A DNA stretch of 64,000 bases from an uncultured Litoreibacter sp. (GTDB lineage Bacteria; Pseudomonadota; Alphaproteobacteria; Rhodobacterales; Rhodobacteraceae), in NCBI RefSeq assembly GCF_947501785.1, contig NZ_CANMXB010000001.1:372001-436000 (forward strand). Direction: 5' to 3'. A program made the position numbers and the translations under genes. Within the stretch, counting starts at the first letter, position 1. Each line of letters opens with the position of its first letter. The notes under the pieces were generated by a model. It was not told the DNA's origin. It searched no databases and saw nothing but the letters and a program-made list of their open reading frames with translations. This document shows, piece after piece, positions 7,489 to 15,974 of the stretch.

Positions 7489-8790
7489 ATGTCTATGAAA
7501 CGCACACTGCTGAGCACAGCAGTTGGCCTCGGTTTTGCGGCTGGTATCGCAACGACCGCTCTGGCTGACGGCCACGCGAAAGAACTGACAATCGCGATCG
7601 TGAACAACGGTCACATGATCAACATGCAAAAAGTTGCTGAAGCTTACACCGAAGAAACCGGTGTGAAGCTGAACTGGGTTTCGCTGGAAGAAGGCGTCCT
7701 GCGCGAGCAGGTCACATCTGACACCGCAACCGGCGGCGGCCAGTACGACATCATCAACATCGGCATGCAAGAAGCACCCATCTGGGGCGCTGCTGGCTGG
7801 ATCGAGCCACTGGAATTCGGCGCTGACTACGACGTTGAAGACATCCTGCCCGCTATGCGCGCTGGTCTGTCCCACGAAGGCACCCTGTACGCTGCACCGT
7901 TCTACGGTGAATCGTCCATGGTCATGTACCGCAAGGACCTGGCAGACGCTGCTGGCGTAACCATCGCTGACAATGACAGCTGGGAAAATGTGAAAGCGGC
8001 TGCCGCTGCAATGCACGACCCCGATAACGGCGTTTACGGCGCATGTCTGCGCGGCAAGCCCGGCTGGGGCGACAATGGTGCGTTCATCACAACTGTGGCG
8101 AACTCCTTTGGCGCGGCTTGGTTCGACGCAGACTACAAACCACAGCTCGACTCCGCTGAATGGAACGCTGCAGTCACCTTCTACGTAGACCTGCTGCAGT
8201 CCTACGGCCCTCCAGGCTCGGAAGGGAACTCCTTCAACGAGATCCTCGCTCTGTACAACGAGGACAAGTGCGGTCTGTGGATCGACGCGACAATCGCGGC
8301 CTCCTTCCTTGAGAACGAGAATGTTGCATACGCTCAGTCGCCAAACGCTGGTAACCCAGTGGGTGCGAACTGGCTGTGGGCTTGGGCCATGGCTGTTCCA
8401 GCCGGCACCGAGAACGCTGCAGAAGCCAAGGCGTTCATCGAATGGGCAACTTCGAAAGAGTACGTCCAAGCCGTTGGTAACCACCCAGAGTTCGGTTGGG
8501 GCAAAGTACCAACCGGTCAGCGTGCGTCCACCTACGCGATCCCTGAGTTCCAAGCCGCAGCGAAATTCGCTGATGCCGAACTGGCTGCGATCAACTCCGC
8601 AGCGCCAGAAGCCACAGAGCTGAAGCCATATGTAGGTGTTCAGTTTGTTGCGATCCCTGAATTCCCAGAGATCGGTTCTGCTTTCGGTCAGGAAATGGCA
8701 GCGGCATTGTCCGGCGCCAAATCGGTCGAAGACGCTCTGGCAGCAGCCCAAGCGGCAGCTGTCTCGGTTATGGATGAAGCAGGCTACTAA
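7489..8790 (+). CDS. smoE: Sorbitol/mannitol ABC transporter substrate-binding protein
   Basis: From the ATG at 7489 (GGGAGGA ribosome site 6 bases upstream) the product is a 433-residue periplasmic protein. It has a Sec signal peptide (MSMKRTLLSTAVGLGFAAG..., cleavage near ALADG). The mature part is a cluster-D-type binding protein with the features of polyol-binding proteins (IGMQEAPIWGAAGWI, YGESSMVMYRKDL). It captures the polyol and delivers it to the SmoFGK permease. It heads the operon, right behind the palindromic operator. A strongly uniform choice of C/G-ending codons suggests high expression. A stem-loop follows the gene. Assignment to sorbitol/mannitol rests on the dehydrogenases encoded downstream. 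Confidence 0.9.
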   Translation: MSMKRTLLSTAVGLGFAAGIATTALADGHAKELTIAIVNNGHMINMQKVAEAYTEETGVKLNWVSLEEGVLREQVTSDTATGGGQYDIINIGMQEAPIWGAAGWIEPLEFGADYDVEDILPAMRAGLSHEGTLYAAPFYGESSMVMYRKDLADAAGVTIADNDSWENVKAAAAAMHDPDNGVYGACLRGKPGWGDNGAFITTVANSFGAAWFDADYKPQLDSAEWNAAVTFYVDLLQSYGPPGSEGNSFNEILALYNEDKCGLWIDATIAASFLENENVAYAQSPNAGNPVGANWLWAWAMAVPAGTENAAEAKAFIEWATSKEYVQAVGNHPEFGWGKVPTGQRASTYAIPEFQAAAKFADAELAAINSAAPEATELKPYVGVQFVAIPEFPEIGSAFGQEMAAALSGAKSVEDALAAAQAAAVSVMDEAGY

Positions 8791-8810
8791 GCCGCTTTGC
8801 TGAAAAATCA

Positions 8811-8839
8811 AAGAGGTCCGGCGCAGTGTCGGGCCTCTT
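8811..8839 (+). terminator. Intercistronic stem-loop after smoE
   Basis: AAGAGGTCCG (8811-8820) pairs with CGGGCCTCTT (8830-8839) through one G-U pair, with a 9-base loop and no real U tract. It probably causes partial termination or protects the smoE message from 3' decay, giving more binding protein than permease. Confidence 0.55.
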
Positions 8840-8936
8840 ACCCTAGCGCCTGATTTTCTTCGGCCGCTACACTAGAGTTCGACCACCGCCACACTATCGC
8901 ACTTCGCAAGTCTCGCTTTGCAAGGGTTCTACAGCT

Positions 8937-9875
8937 ATGTCCGACAGAACAATTCCTCGTCTTCTACAGACCCCGGCGGTCCTGCTGCTCTTGGTCTGGA
9001 TGTTGGTTCCGCTCAGCATGACGCTGTATTTCTCGTTCATCCGCTACGTGCTGAATAACTTGCGCAGGCCGGAATGGACCAAGCCTTTGCCCAGCAACTG
9101 GCGCGGCTTTGGGAATTACGAGTTCGTTCTGAACTCCAAGGATTTCTGGTTCGCCGTACAAAATAGCCTCTTCATTGTCGGCGGTATCCTGTTTCTCACG
9201 GTCACATTGGGCATTCTGATCGCCGTCCTCATCAATAAGTCCTTCCCGGGGCAGGGGATTGTGCGGGTCTTGCTGATCTCCCCCTTCTTTGTGATGCCCG
9301 CCGTGAACGCTGTGTTGTGGATCAACATGATCCTTGATCCGGTGCTGGGGCTTCAGGGCGTTGCCGTGGGCGGTATCAACGAGATGATTGCAGGCCTGCG
9401 GGGCGCACCGATAATCGGGGGCTTCTTCTCGCTGTGGCCCGAGTTCGAACCGATATCTTTCCGAGCGACGCAGACCTCATCATATGCCGTGATCATGATG
9501 GTCACCTGGCAGTGGACGCCCTTTGCGGTGCTGATCTTCATGACGTCGCTGCAATCTGAGGATCAGCAGCAAAAAGAAGCGGCCATTCTGGATGGCGCAA
9601 GCGCTTGGTCGCAATTCCGGTTCCTGACCTTGCCGCATCTGGGCCGATCCATCGCGATTGTCGTGATGATCCAGGCCATCTTCCATCTATCGCTATACGC
9701 GGAGATCGAGATTGTAAGCCGTGGCAACGGCAACAAGAACCTGCCGTATCTGATTGGCGAATTCGCCAATAACAACATTGGCGCGGCCAGTGCCACTGGC
9801 ATCTTCGCCGTCATTCTCGCCAACATTGTCGCGATCTTCCTGCTGCGGATCGTCGGCAAGACACTCATGGAATAG
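8937..9875 (+). CDS. smoF: Polyol ABC transporter permease (SmoF-like)
   Basis: This 312-residue inner-membrane protein has about six hydrophobic segments. It carries the MalF-type EAA loop (QQKEAAILDGASAWSQFRFLTLPHL, about residues 209-233), where the ATPase docks. It is one half of the heterodimeric permease pore. It follows smoE after a 146-base gap with a stem-loop and precedes smoG by 11 bases. The ATG at 8937 gives the expected length, though its ribosome site (AAGGG) is rather far upstream. Confidence 0.9.
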   Translation: MSDRTIPRLLQTPAVLLLLVWMLVPLSMTLYFSFIRYVLNNLRRPEWTKPLPSNWRGFGNYEFVLNSKDFWFAVQNSLFIVGGILFLTVTLGILIAVLINKSFPGQGIVRVLLISPFFVMPAVNAVLWINMILDPVLGLQGVAVGGINEMIAGLRGAPIIGGFFSLWPEFEPISFRATQTSSYAVIMMVTWQWTPFAVLIFMTSLQSEDQQQKEAAILDGASAWSQFRFLTLPHLGRSIAIVVMIQAIFHLSLYAEIEIVSRGNGNKNLPYLIGEFANNNIGAASATGIFAVILANIVAIFLLRIVGKTLME

Positions 9876-9886
9876 AGGACATCATC

Positions 9887-10723
9887 ATGGCAATTGTCGC
9901 GGAATCCTCAAAATTCAAAACCTACGCTCGCCCCGTTTTGGCGTGGATCGTTGGGCTGATCTTCTTCTTTCCGATCTTCTGGATGGTCTTGACCAGTTTC
10001 AAGACGGACGCCGACGCGGTGAAGCCGGAATATCTGATCTTCTTCACGCCGACGCTGGAGAACTACCTCAACATGACCGAGAATTACGACTACTGGCGGT
10101 TCGCCACGAACTCGGTCATCACATCGGTCTTTGCCACGATATTCGCGCTTTTCGTCGGTATTCCATCGGCTTACGCCATGGCCTTTAACCCCACGCGGCG
10201 GACCAAAGACATCCTGATGTGGATGTTGTCGACCAAGATGTTGCCTGCAGCGGCAGTGCTCTATCCGATGACCTTCCTGACCAAGAACCTGTTGGGGGTG
10301 TTCGACACCCATTTCCTGCTGATCCTGGTCCTGTGCCTCATCAACCTGCCTATCGCGATCTGGATGCTGTTCACCTACTTCAAAGAAATCCCCAAGGAGA
10401 TCATCGAGGCGGGCAAGATGGATGGGGTCAACACATGGGGCGAGATCAAGGAAATCCTGATACCGCTGGCATGGGGCGGCATCGCATCCACTGCGTTGCT
10501 GACCTTCATTTTCTGCTGGAACGAAGCCTACTGGACTGTGCGCCTGACGACGACGGACGCGGCAACATTGTCCAAGTTGATCGAAGGCAACCGCGCCCCT
10601 GAGGGGCTATTCTTCGGGCGCCTTTCGGCGGTCTCTACGGCAGCTGTTGGACCTATCGTGGTGCTCGGCTGGTTCTGTCAAAAACAACTGGTCCAGGGCC
10701 TCACCTTCGGCGCCGTGAAGTAA
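9887..10723 (+). CDS. smoG: Polyol ABC transporter permease (SmoG-like)
   Basis: The 278-residue MalG-type permease has six predicted membrane segments. Its EAA motif ([27 protein letters not shown]) sits at about residues 169-195. It forms the transmembrane channel with SmoF. The start codon has a GAGGA ribosome site 7 bases upstream, and the gene is only 11 bases after smoF, consistent with one transcript. Confidence 0.9.
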   Translation: MAIVAESSKFKTYARPVLAWIVGLIFFFPIFWMVLTSFKTDADAVKPEYLIFFTPTLENYLNMTENYDYWRFATNSVITSVFATIFALFVGIPSAYAMAFNPTRRTKDILMWMLSTKMLPAAAVLYPMTFLTKNLLGVFDTHFLLILVLCLINLPIAIWMLFTYFKEIPKEIIEAGKMDGVNTWGEIKEILIPLAWGGIASTALLTFIFCWNEAYWTVRLTTTDAATLSKLIEGNRAPEGLFFGRLSAVSTAAVGPIVVLGWFCQKQLVQGLTFGAVK

Positions 10724-10734
10724 GGAATAGGGAT

Positions 10735-11739
10735 ATGGGACGCATTCAACTTAAGCAGGTTCAGAAAAAATTCGGCGATACGGAAGTTATTCCTCCGCTG
10801 GATCTCGAGATTGAAGACGGCGAGTTTGTTGTCTTTGTCGGCCCGTCGGGCTGCGGCAAGTCAACCTTGCTGCGACTGATCGCGGGTCTCGAGGACACCA
10901 CATCCGGCGCGATTGAAATTGACGGTGAAGACGCCACGCAGGTGCCACCGTCGAAACGGGGGCTGGCGATGGTGTTCCAGTCCTACGCGCTTTACCCGCA
11001 CATGACCGTTCGCAAGAACATCGCCTTCCCTTTGCGGATGGCCAAAATGAGCGAAGAAGAGCAGAACAAGCGCGTGGCTTCCGCGGCGGCTTCGTTGAAC
11101 CTGACCGACTACCTGGACCGCAAGCCGGGGCAGTTATCCGGCGGGCAACGCCAACGGGTTGCCATCGGCCGCGCCATTGTCCGCGAGCCGGCGGCATTTC
11201 TGTTTGATGAACCTTTGTCCAACCTTGACGCGGCCTTGCGGGTTGGCATGCGCATGGAAATTGGCGAACTGCATAACAAACTGAAAACCACCATGGTCTA
11301 CGTGACGCATGACCAAGTCGAAGCCATGACCATGGCCGACAAGATCGTTGTGTTGCAGGCAGGCGTGATTGAACAGGTTGGCAGCCCGCTGGATCTGTAC
11401 CGCACACCGCGTAACCTCTTTGTGGCGGGCTTTATTGGCAGCCCCACGATGAATTTCATCGAGGGACCGGAGGCCGACAAGTTGGGCGCGAAGACAATTG
11501 GCATTCGGCCAGAACATGTCGCCGTGTCCACCACCAAAGGCCAGTGGCAGGGCACCGTTGGCGTCGCCGAGCGGCTGGGGTCGGACACATTTATCCATGT
11601 TCACGGCATCGCAGGCTGTGATCCGTTCACCGTGCGCGCCGGTGGCGACATTGACGTCAAGCATGGGGACACGGTTTTCCTGACACCTGACGCCGCCCAA
11701 ATCCACAAATTCGGCCCCGATGGGTTGCGGATGTCATGA
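10735..11739 (+). CDS. smoK: Polyol ABC transporter ATP-binding protein (SmoK-like)
   Basis: A 334-residue ATPase of the MalK/UgpC group that powers the SmoFG permease from the cytoplasmic side. It shows Walker [10 protein letters not shown] (36-44), the Q-loop region [13 protein letters not shown], signature [15 protein letters not shown] and Walker [12 protein letters not shown], then a C-terminal OB-fold (TOBE) regulatory region (IGIRPEHV onward). An AAGGAA ribosome site precedes the ATG. Its stop overlaps the start of the dehydrogenase gene by 4 bases, directly linking transport to catabolism. Confidence 0.93.
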   Translation: MGRIQLKQVQKKFGDTEVIPPLDLEIEDGEFVVFVGPSGCGKSTLLRLIAGLEDTTSGAIEIDGEDATQVPPSKRGLAMVFQSYALYPHMTVRKNIAFPLRMAKMSEEEQNKRVASAAASLNLTDYLDRKPGQLSGGQRQRVAIGRAIVREPAAFLFDEPLSNLDAALRVGMRMEIGELHNKLKTTMVYVTHDQVEAMTMADKIVVLQAGVIEQVGSPLDLYRTPRNLFVAGFIGSPTMNFIEGPEADKLGAKTIGIRPEHVAVSTTKGQWQGTVGVAERLGSDTFIHVHGIAGCDPFTVRAGGDIDVKHGDTVFLTPDAAQIHKFGPDGLRMS

Positions 11740-12500
11740 CGGCGCTTGCTGGCAAAGTTGCACTGGTGACGGGCGGGGGGCGCGGCATTGGCCGCGCGAT
11801 TTGCGAGGCCATGGCCCAGGCCGGCGCCAAGGTGGCTGTTGCCGACCTGAACGAAGCCGATGCGATCGAAACCGCAGAGGCGATTGGCGGCATGGCTGTC
11901 GTGATGAATGTCGCGCATTTTGAAGATGCCGCGCGCTGCGTCGCGCAGGTCGAGGACGCATTGGGCGGGGTTGATATCCTCGTCAACAACGCCGGTATCT
12001 TCAACATGGCTTCGATAGACAAGGTGACCCCCGAAGACTACCGCCGCCAGTATGACGTCAATGTCGGCGGCACGATCTTTGCCTGCCAAGCCGTTGTTCC
12101 GGCTATGAAAAGGCGCGGCAGCGGGTCGATCATCAACTTCTCGTCCCAAGCCGGCCGTAGGGGTGAACCCAACATTTCCATCTATTGCTCCACCAAGGCC
12201 GCGGTGATTTCCGTGACCCAGTCATTGGCGCTGGAGTTGGCGAGTGACAACATCCGCGTCAATGCCGTGGCCCCCGGGGTGATCGACACGCCAATGTGGG
12301 ACAGCGTGGACGCGCAGTTTGCGGAATATGAAAACAAACCAAAGGGCAAAAAAAAGCGTGAGGTCGGCGAGGCCGTGCCATTGGGACGCATGGGGGATCC
12401 GCGTGACGTGGCTGACCCTTGCGTGTTCCTCGCTTCGGATGCGGCGCGCTACATCACGGCGCAAACCCTTAACGTCGATGGCGGCAATTGGATGAGCTGA
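11736..12500 (+). CDS. smoS: Sorbitol (L-iditol 2-)dehydrogenase, SDR family
   Basis: This 254-residue short-chain dehydrogenase has the cofactor motif TGGGRGIG (12-19), NNAG (about 84-87), a catalytic Ser near 137 and YxxxK at 150-154. The C-terminal half ([26 protein letters not shown] and the ending NVDGGNWMS) closely recalls the SmoS sorbitol dehydrogenase of Rhodobacter as I remember it. It would oxidise D-sorbitol to D-fructose with NAD+, and perhaps galactitol or L-iditol. It overlaps smoK by 4 bases and mtlK by 1 base, so it is translationally coupled within the operon. Confidence 0.85.
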   Translation: MTALAGKVALVTGGGRGIGRAICEAMAQAGAKVAVADLNEADAIETAEAIGGMAVVMNVAHFEDAARCVAQVEDALGGVDILVNNAGIFNMASIDKVTPEDYRRQYDVNVGGTIFACQAVVPAMKRRGSGSIINFSSQAGRRGEPNISIYCSTKAAVISVTQSLALELASDNIRVNAVAPGVIDTPMWDSVDAQFAEYENKPKGKKKREVGEAVPLGRMGDPRDVADPCVFLASDAARYITAQTLNVDGGNWMS

Positions 12501-13981
12501 TGCTGAACACACTGCAGAAACTCTCGAATGCGATGCTGGGCGATTTGCCCAAGGGCGTGCGCGGTCCCGTCTACGACCGCATGGCGATCACACCCGGGAT
12601 TGTACATATCGGTTTGGGCAATTTTCACCGCGCCCATCAGGCCTGGTACCTGCATCGCCTGATGCAGCAGGGAGAGGCGTTGGACTGGGGCATTATCGGC
12701 GCCGGGGTGCGGGCTCCGGATGAGGCGCAGCGGCAAAGGCTTGAGGCCCAGGATTACCTGACGACCCTGATCGAACTGGACCCGGCGGGCCAATCGGCCG
12801 AAATCATTGGATCGATGATCGGATTTGTCCCCGTCGAGGATAACAACGCCGCCCTGATCGCCCAGATGGCAGACCCCGCGATACGGATCGTGTCACTGAC
12901 GGTGACCGAGGGGGGGTACTACATTGATCCGGTCACGCAGGCCTTTGACGTGGCACATGCCGACATTCAGCACGACGCGGCGCGGCCAGATAGCCCGCGC
13001 ACCGCTTTTGGCGCAATGATTGCGGCGCTGAAGATACGGCGGGCGAAAGGGACCGGCCCGTTTACGGCGCAAAGCTGCGACAACTTGCAGGGCAATGGTT
13101 CTATCCTGCGCCAAACGCTGGTCTCGCTGGCCCGGCTGTCCGATCCCGATCTGGCGGAATGGATAGACGACAACTGCGCATTCCCTGACTCCATGGTCGA
13201 TTGCATTGTTCCCGCAACGGGGCCAAAGGAGCTGAAGCTTGTGGAAAGCATTGGCATTGCAGACGCCGCGCCGGTTACCCATGAAAACTTCCGCCAATGG
13301 GTCATCGAGGATGATTTCTGCGCAGGTCGCCCTGATTGGAACAAGGTCGGCGCGACCTTCACGGAGGATGTGCATCCCTTTGAGGCAATGAAAATTCGTA
13401 TCCTGAACGGCGGCCACCAGTTGATCGCAGATGCGGGGGAGGTCCTCTCGGTGGAAACGATCTCGGACTGTATGGAGCATCCGTTGATTGGCGACTTTTT
13501 CCGCAAGGTGGCCAAGACCGAAATCGCCGATCAGGTTGACGCCGTTCCGGGCATGACGCCGGATGCCTACGCTGATCTGGTTGATCAAAGATTTTCCAAC
13601 CCGGAGATCATCGACACGGTGCGCCGCGTGGCCTTCGACGGCTCGTCTCGGCAGACTGGATTCATCCTGCCTACTTTGCGGGATGCATTGGCGAAGGGCG
13701 ACCCTGTGGAGGGGCTTATTCTGTCCCAGGCCATCTGGGCGCGGATGTGCGCCGGGACCCGCGAGGACGGATCAACCATAGCGCCAAACGACCCAATCTG
13801 GGACAAACTCACCCTTGCTGCCAGCTTGGCCAAGTCTGATCCGCAAGCATGGCTTGAGCAGCGGGAACTCTATGGCGATCTGGCAGAGAATTCGGTGTTC
13901 CAGGATCGGTTCAACCATTGGCTGTCGCAGATTTGGTCAATCGGGCTTGAGGCGACGCTGCGCGCGTATCTTGACGGATGA
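12500..13981 (+). CDS. mtlK: Mannitol 2-dehydrogenase
   Basis: From the ATG at 12500, which overlaps the smoS stop (TGATG), this is a 493-residue polyol-specific long-chain dehydrogenase. Near the start, VHIGLGNFHRAHQAWYL is the Rossmann-type NAD-binding segment. The catalytic region of the family appears as KIRILNGGHQLIADAG, with the conserved Lys, Asn and His. It oxidises D-mannitol to D-fructose in the cytoplasm. It is the last gene of the polyol operon and is followed by a bidirectional terminator. No fructokinase or xylulokinase is attached here, unlike the Rhodobacter smo operon, where xylB is nearby; xylB lies about 31 kb away. Confidence 0.92.
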   Translation: MLNTLQKLSNAMLGDLPKGVRGPVYDRMAITPGIVHIGLGNFHRAHQAWYLHRLMQQGEALDWGIIGAGVRAPDEAQRQRLEAQDYLTTLIELDPAGQSAEIIGSMIGFVPVEDNNAALIAQMADPAIRIVSLTVTEGGYYIDPVTQAFDVAHADIQHDAARPDSPRTAFGAMIAALKIRRAKGTGPFTAQSCDNLQGNGSILRQTLVSLARLSDPDLAEWIDDNCAFPDSMVDCIVPATGPKELKLVESIGIADAAPVTHENFRQWVIEDDFCAGRPDWNKVGATFTEDVHPFEAMKIRILNGGHQLIADAGEVLSVETISDCMEHPLIGDFFRKVAKTEIADQVDAVPGMTPDAYADLVDQRFSNPEIIDTVRRVAFDGSSRQTGFILPTLRDALAKGDPVEGLILSQAIWARMCAGTREDGSTIAPNDPIWDKLTLAASLAKSDPQAWLEQRELYGDLAENSVFQDRFNHWLSQIWSIGLEATLRAYLDG

Positions 13982-14011
13982 CGGAACGCCCGGCGGAATC
14001 GTTGTGAAATG

Positions 14012-14046
14012 AAAACGCCCGCGGCCATCAAGACACGGGGCGTTTT
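14012..14046. terminator. Bidirectional terminator between convergent mtlK and subtilase genes
   Basis: AAAACGCCC (14012-14020) is perfectly complementary to GGGCGTTTT (14038-14046). The A/T runs at both ends supply a U tail on either strand. It lies 31 bases after the mtlK stop and 4 bases beyond the end of the minus-strand subtilase gene. Confidence 0.85.
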
Positions 14047-14049
14047 GCT

Positions 14050-15771
14050 TCACAGGTTCAGATATGCATCCCTGAGATCCTTGGGACTGGTCGCCGGCAA
14101 TTTGCCCTTCGATAGCAACATGGCAATCTCTCGCGTGACTTGCGGGCAGGCGACGCTGGTGCCATCCAGGGCCTGCCGGCTTCCTGACAACGAACCCATG
14201 CAGACCATGCCCGGCAACTCGGGGCTGCGGTCCGAGGGCGCAACCTTGTCGCCCTCCAGCGGTCTGCCCTGATCAGGCCGGCCCAAACTGGAATAGGGGG
14301 CAGGGGGCTGATCGGCATTGTCATAGCTGCCGCCAACCCTGATCTGAAGCCCGCCATTGGCAAAGGCATTGACCGAGCCGGTGCGCTGCACGCCCGTTGC
14401 CGTTCCGGGAGGATCATGCAATATCTTTCGGCCGGTTTCGTCATAGACCCGATATGCATCGTCGCGGAGATTGGACTGCCGCCCGCCGCCGCCAAAGCCA
14501 CGCACGGCGTCATCGCGCTGGACATATGTATGCACCAACCCTCGATCCGCCGTGTCGACTGATACCTGCCAGGTCCCGGCGCTGATATAGGGCGCACCGA
14601 CCTCTTGAGGGACTGTGGGCGGCACAACCAAGGTGATCAGTTCTCTCCCGCCTGCGTCAGAGGGGTGCCATTGCAGATAGGCCCGGCCAACCTCCTGTCC
14701 GTCGATTTGAAGAACCTGATAACTGCCGTGGCTTTCGAAATCGGTCCGTTCCGGGCGGGGGGCATTGGGGAGATCCACCACTAGCTGCATCGGGTCCTTT
14801 GGCTGCGCGTCCAGATGCGAGCCCCAGAATTCAACAAAGCTGGGAGTCGGGTCGTCTGGTTGCAGCTGCCATCCCAAGGTGGCGTCTGTGCCGGGATCAA
14901 GGACCCCGTGCAGCTGATTGAGCCGCTGGTTGCCCATCGGCAGCACAAAGGTCACCGGCCCGATATCCGTGCCGGTTTGGGCGGAGACCGCGTCCATGAA
15001 TGCCTCGATCGCACCGGAGCCGTCTTTGGGACCGGCGCTCAGCCCATAGCTGAGGTTGATCACCAACGGCAGTTTGACAGACCCTTCCGCCAGCTTTTGC
15101 TTCTTCTCCAGCCAACGGCAGAGCCTGCGGGTGCGATGCACCAGATGCAGGACGCCCATGATGATGTAGATGGGGGAGAATGTGCCGAGGGTATCGCGGG
15201 TCACCTCTGGCGGCAGGCTGACGGCCATCACAGGAAAGTTGGGCGCGTCTTTGTCGTCAGGCTCAAATCCGGCGGCAAGATCGACCACGCCCGAGCCGTG
15301 GTTTGCAGAAAAAGCGCCGCTTTGAATGCTGCCGCGGCCGAAGTCTATTGCGCCTGTCGCGCGATAGAGGCTGTCTTCATCTGGCAATTCGGACGTGTTC
15401 AACTTGCCCAGGAGGTTCGAAATCTGCGCGCCGCGCAGCTCTCGCCCGAAGGGGAGGTCCGCCCCGACGCTGCCGGGTGGCGACGGGTCCGTTGCAGCCC
15501 CTTGCATCCAGATAGAAGCGACGCGCGCGGTTTTGCCCTTCAGGGTCAGCCGTTGATGCGCGAATGGCATGGCGTCATCAATCACGCCAATCACCACCGC
15601 TTTGCCGAGCTTCTTTGGAATGGCGTCATCGCTGAGATATGCGAACTCATCAGTGGACTCGGACGTCGGGTCATAGGCTTTGGGGGCGAGGTTCAGCGTG
15701 TCGCTGACCGCGATCCCGTCCAGATGTTTCAGCATATCGCCAAACGCACCTGCCATGGATCTGGCGCTCAT
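14050..15771 (-). CDS. Subtilisin-like (S8) serine peptidase without signal peptide
   Basis: This 573-residue protein contains a complete subtilase triad: Asp 65 (VIGVIDDAMPFAH), His 158 (NHGSGVVDLAAG) and Ser 539 (DGTSVACP), with the likely oxyanion Asn at 281 (LPMGNQ). There is no N-terminal signal peptide or hydrophobic segment, so it is predicted to be cytoplasmic or exported by a non-Sec route, which is unusual for S8 enzymes. A long insert of roughly 150-200 residues sits between the oxyanion Asn and the Ser motif. It starts with ATGA overlap to the 68-residue Cys-finger gene and is the last gene of a three-gene operon. The substrate is unknown. Neighbours suggest activity on, or processing of, the partner proteins. 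Confidence 0.8.
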   Translation of the reverse strand: MSARSMAGAFGDMLKHLDGIAVSDTLNLAPKAYDPTSESTDEFAYLSDDAIPKKLGKAVVIGVIDDAMPFAHQRLTLKGKTARVASIWMQGAATDPSPPGSVGADLPFGRELRGAQISNLLGKLNTSELPDEDSLYRATGAIDFGRGSIQSGAFSANHGSGVVDLAAGFEPDDKDAPNFPVMAVSLPPEVTRDTLGTFSPIYIIMGVLHLVHRTRRLCRWLEKKQKLAEGSVKLPLVINLSYGLSAGPKDGSGAIEAFMDAVSAQTGTDIGPVTFVLPMGNQRLNQLHGVLDPGTDATLGWQLQPDDPTPSFVEFWGSHLDAQPKDPMQLVVDLPNAPRPERTDFESHGSYQVLQIDGQEVGRAYLQWHPSDAGGRELITLVVPPTVPQEVGAPYISAGTWQVSVDTADRGLVHTYVQRDDAVRGFGGGGRQSNLRDDAYRVYDETGRKILHDPPGTATGVQRTGSVNAFANGGLQIRVGGSYDNADQPPAPYSSLGRPDQGRPLEGDKVAPSDRSPELPGMVCMGSLSGSRQALDGTSVACPQVTREIAMLLSKGKLPATSPKDLRDAYLNL

Positions 15772-15974
15772 CGTTTGAACGCCCGTTCCACAAGCTCATC
15801 CACATTGGTGCTCAGGGCCGTTGTGACCTCGATCAGGCATTTGCGGCTGACCTCATGTCCGCAGGCGGGGCAAGTCCCCTCCTGATCATCGAGCCAGTAA
15901 TGCGCATAGGGCGACGTGTCATTGTCAAAGCTCTTACGGTCAGCGGGGGCGGGGTCTTTCCAACTCACGTCCAT
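15768..15974 (-). CDS. Small Cys/His-finger protein of unknown function
   Basis: The ATG at 15974 gives 68 residues; an in-frame GTG 12 bases earlier (15986) is possible. The only recognisable motif is CPACGHEVSRKC (about residues 34-45): a CxxC knuckle, a His and a further Cys. That could bind one zinc ion alone or on dimerisation. The rest is acidic and hydrophilic with a helical C-terminus. The gene overlaps the stop of the PAP2/haloperoxidase gene by about 10 bases and the subtilase start by 4 bases, so all three proteins are probably made together. I do not recognise a family. It may be an adaptor, inhibitor or substrate for the subtilase. Confidence 0.65.
   Translation of the reverse strand: MDVSWKDPAPADRKSFDNDTSPYAHYWLDDQEGTCPACGHEVSRKCLIEVTTALSTNVDELVERAFKR

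Noticed and set aside
7447-8811. A 454-codon minus-strand frame opposite smoE.
   Set aside because: smoE is certain (signal peptide, fold, ribosome site, operator). The reverse frame is Cys/Val/His-rich and motif-free, a by-product of smoE's biased codons.
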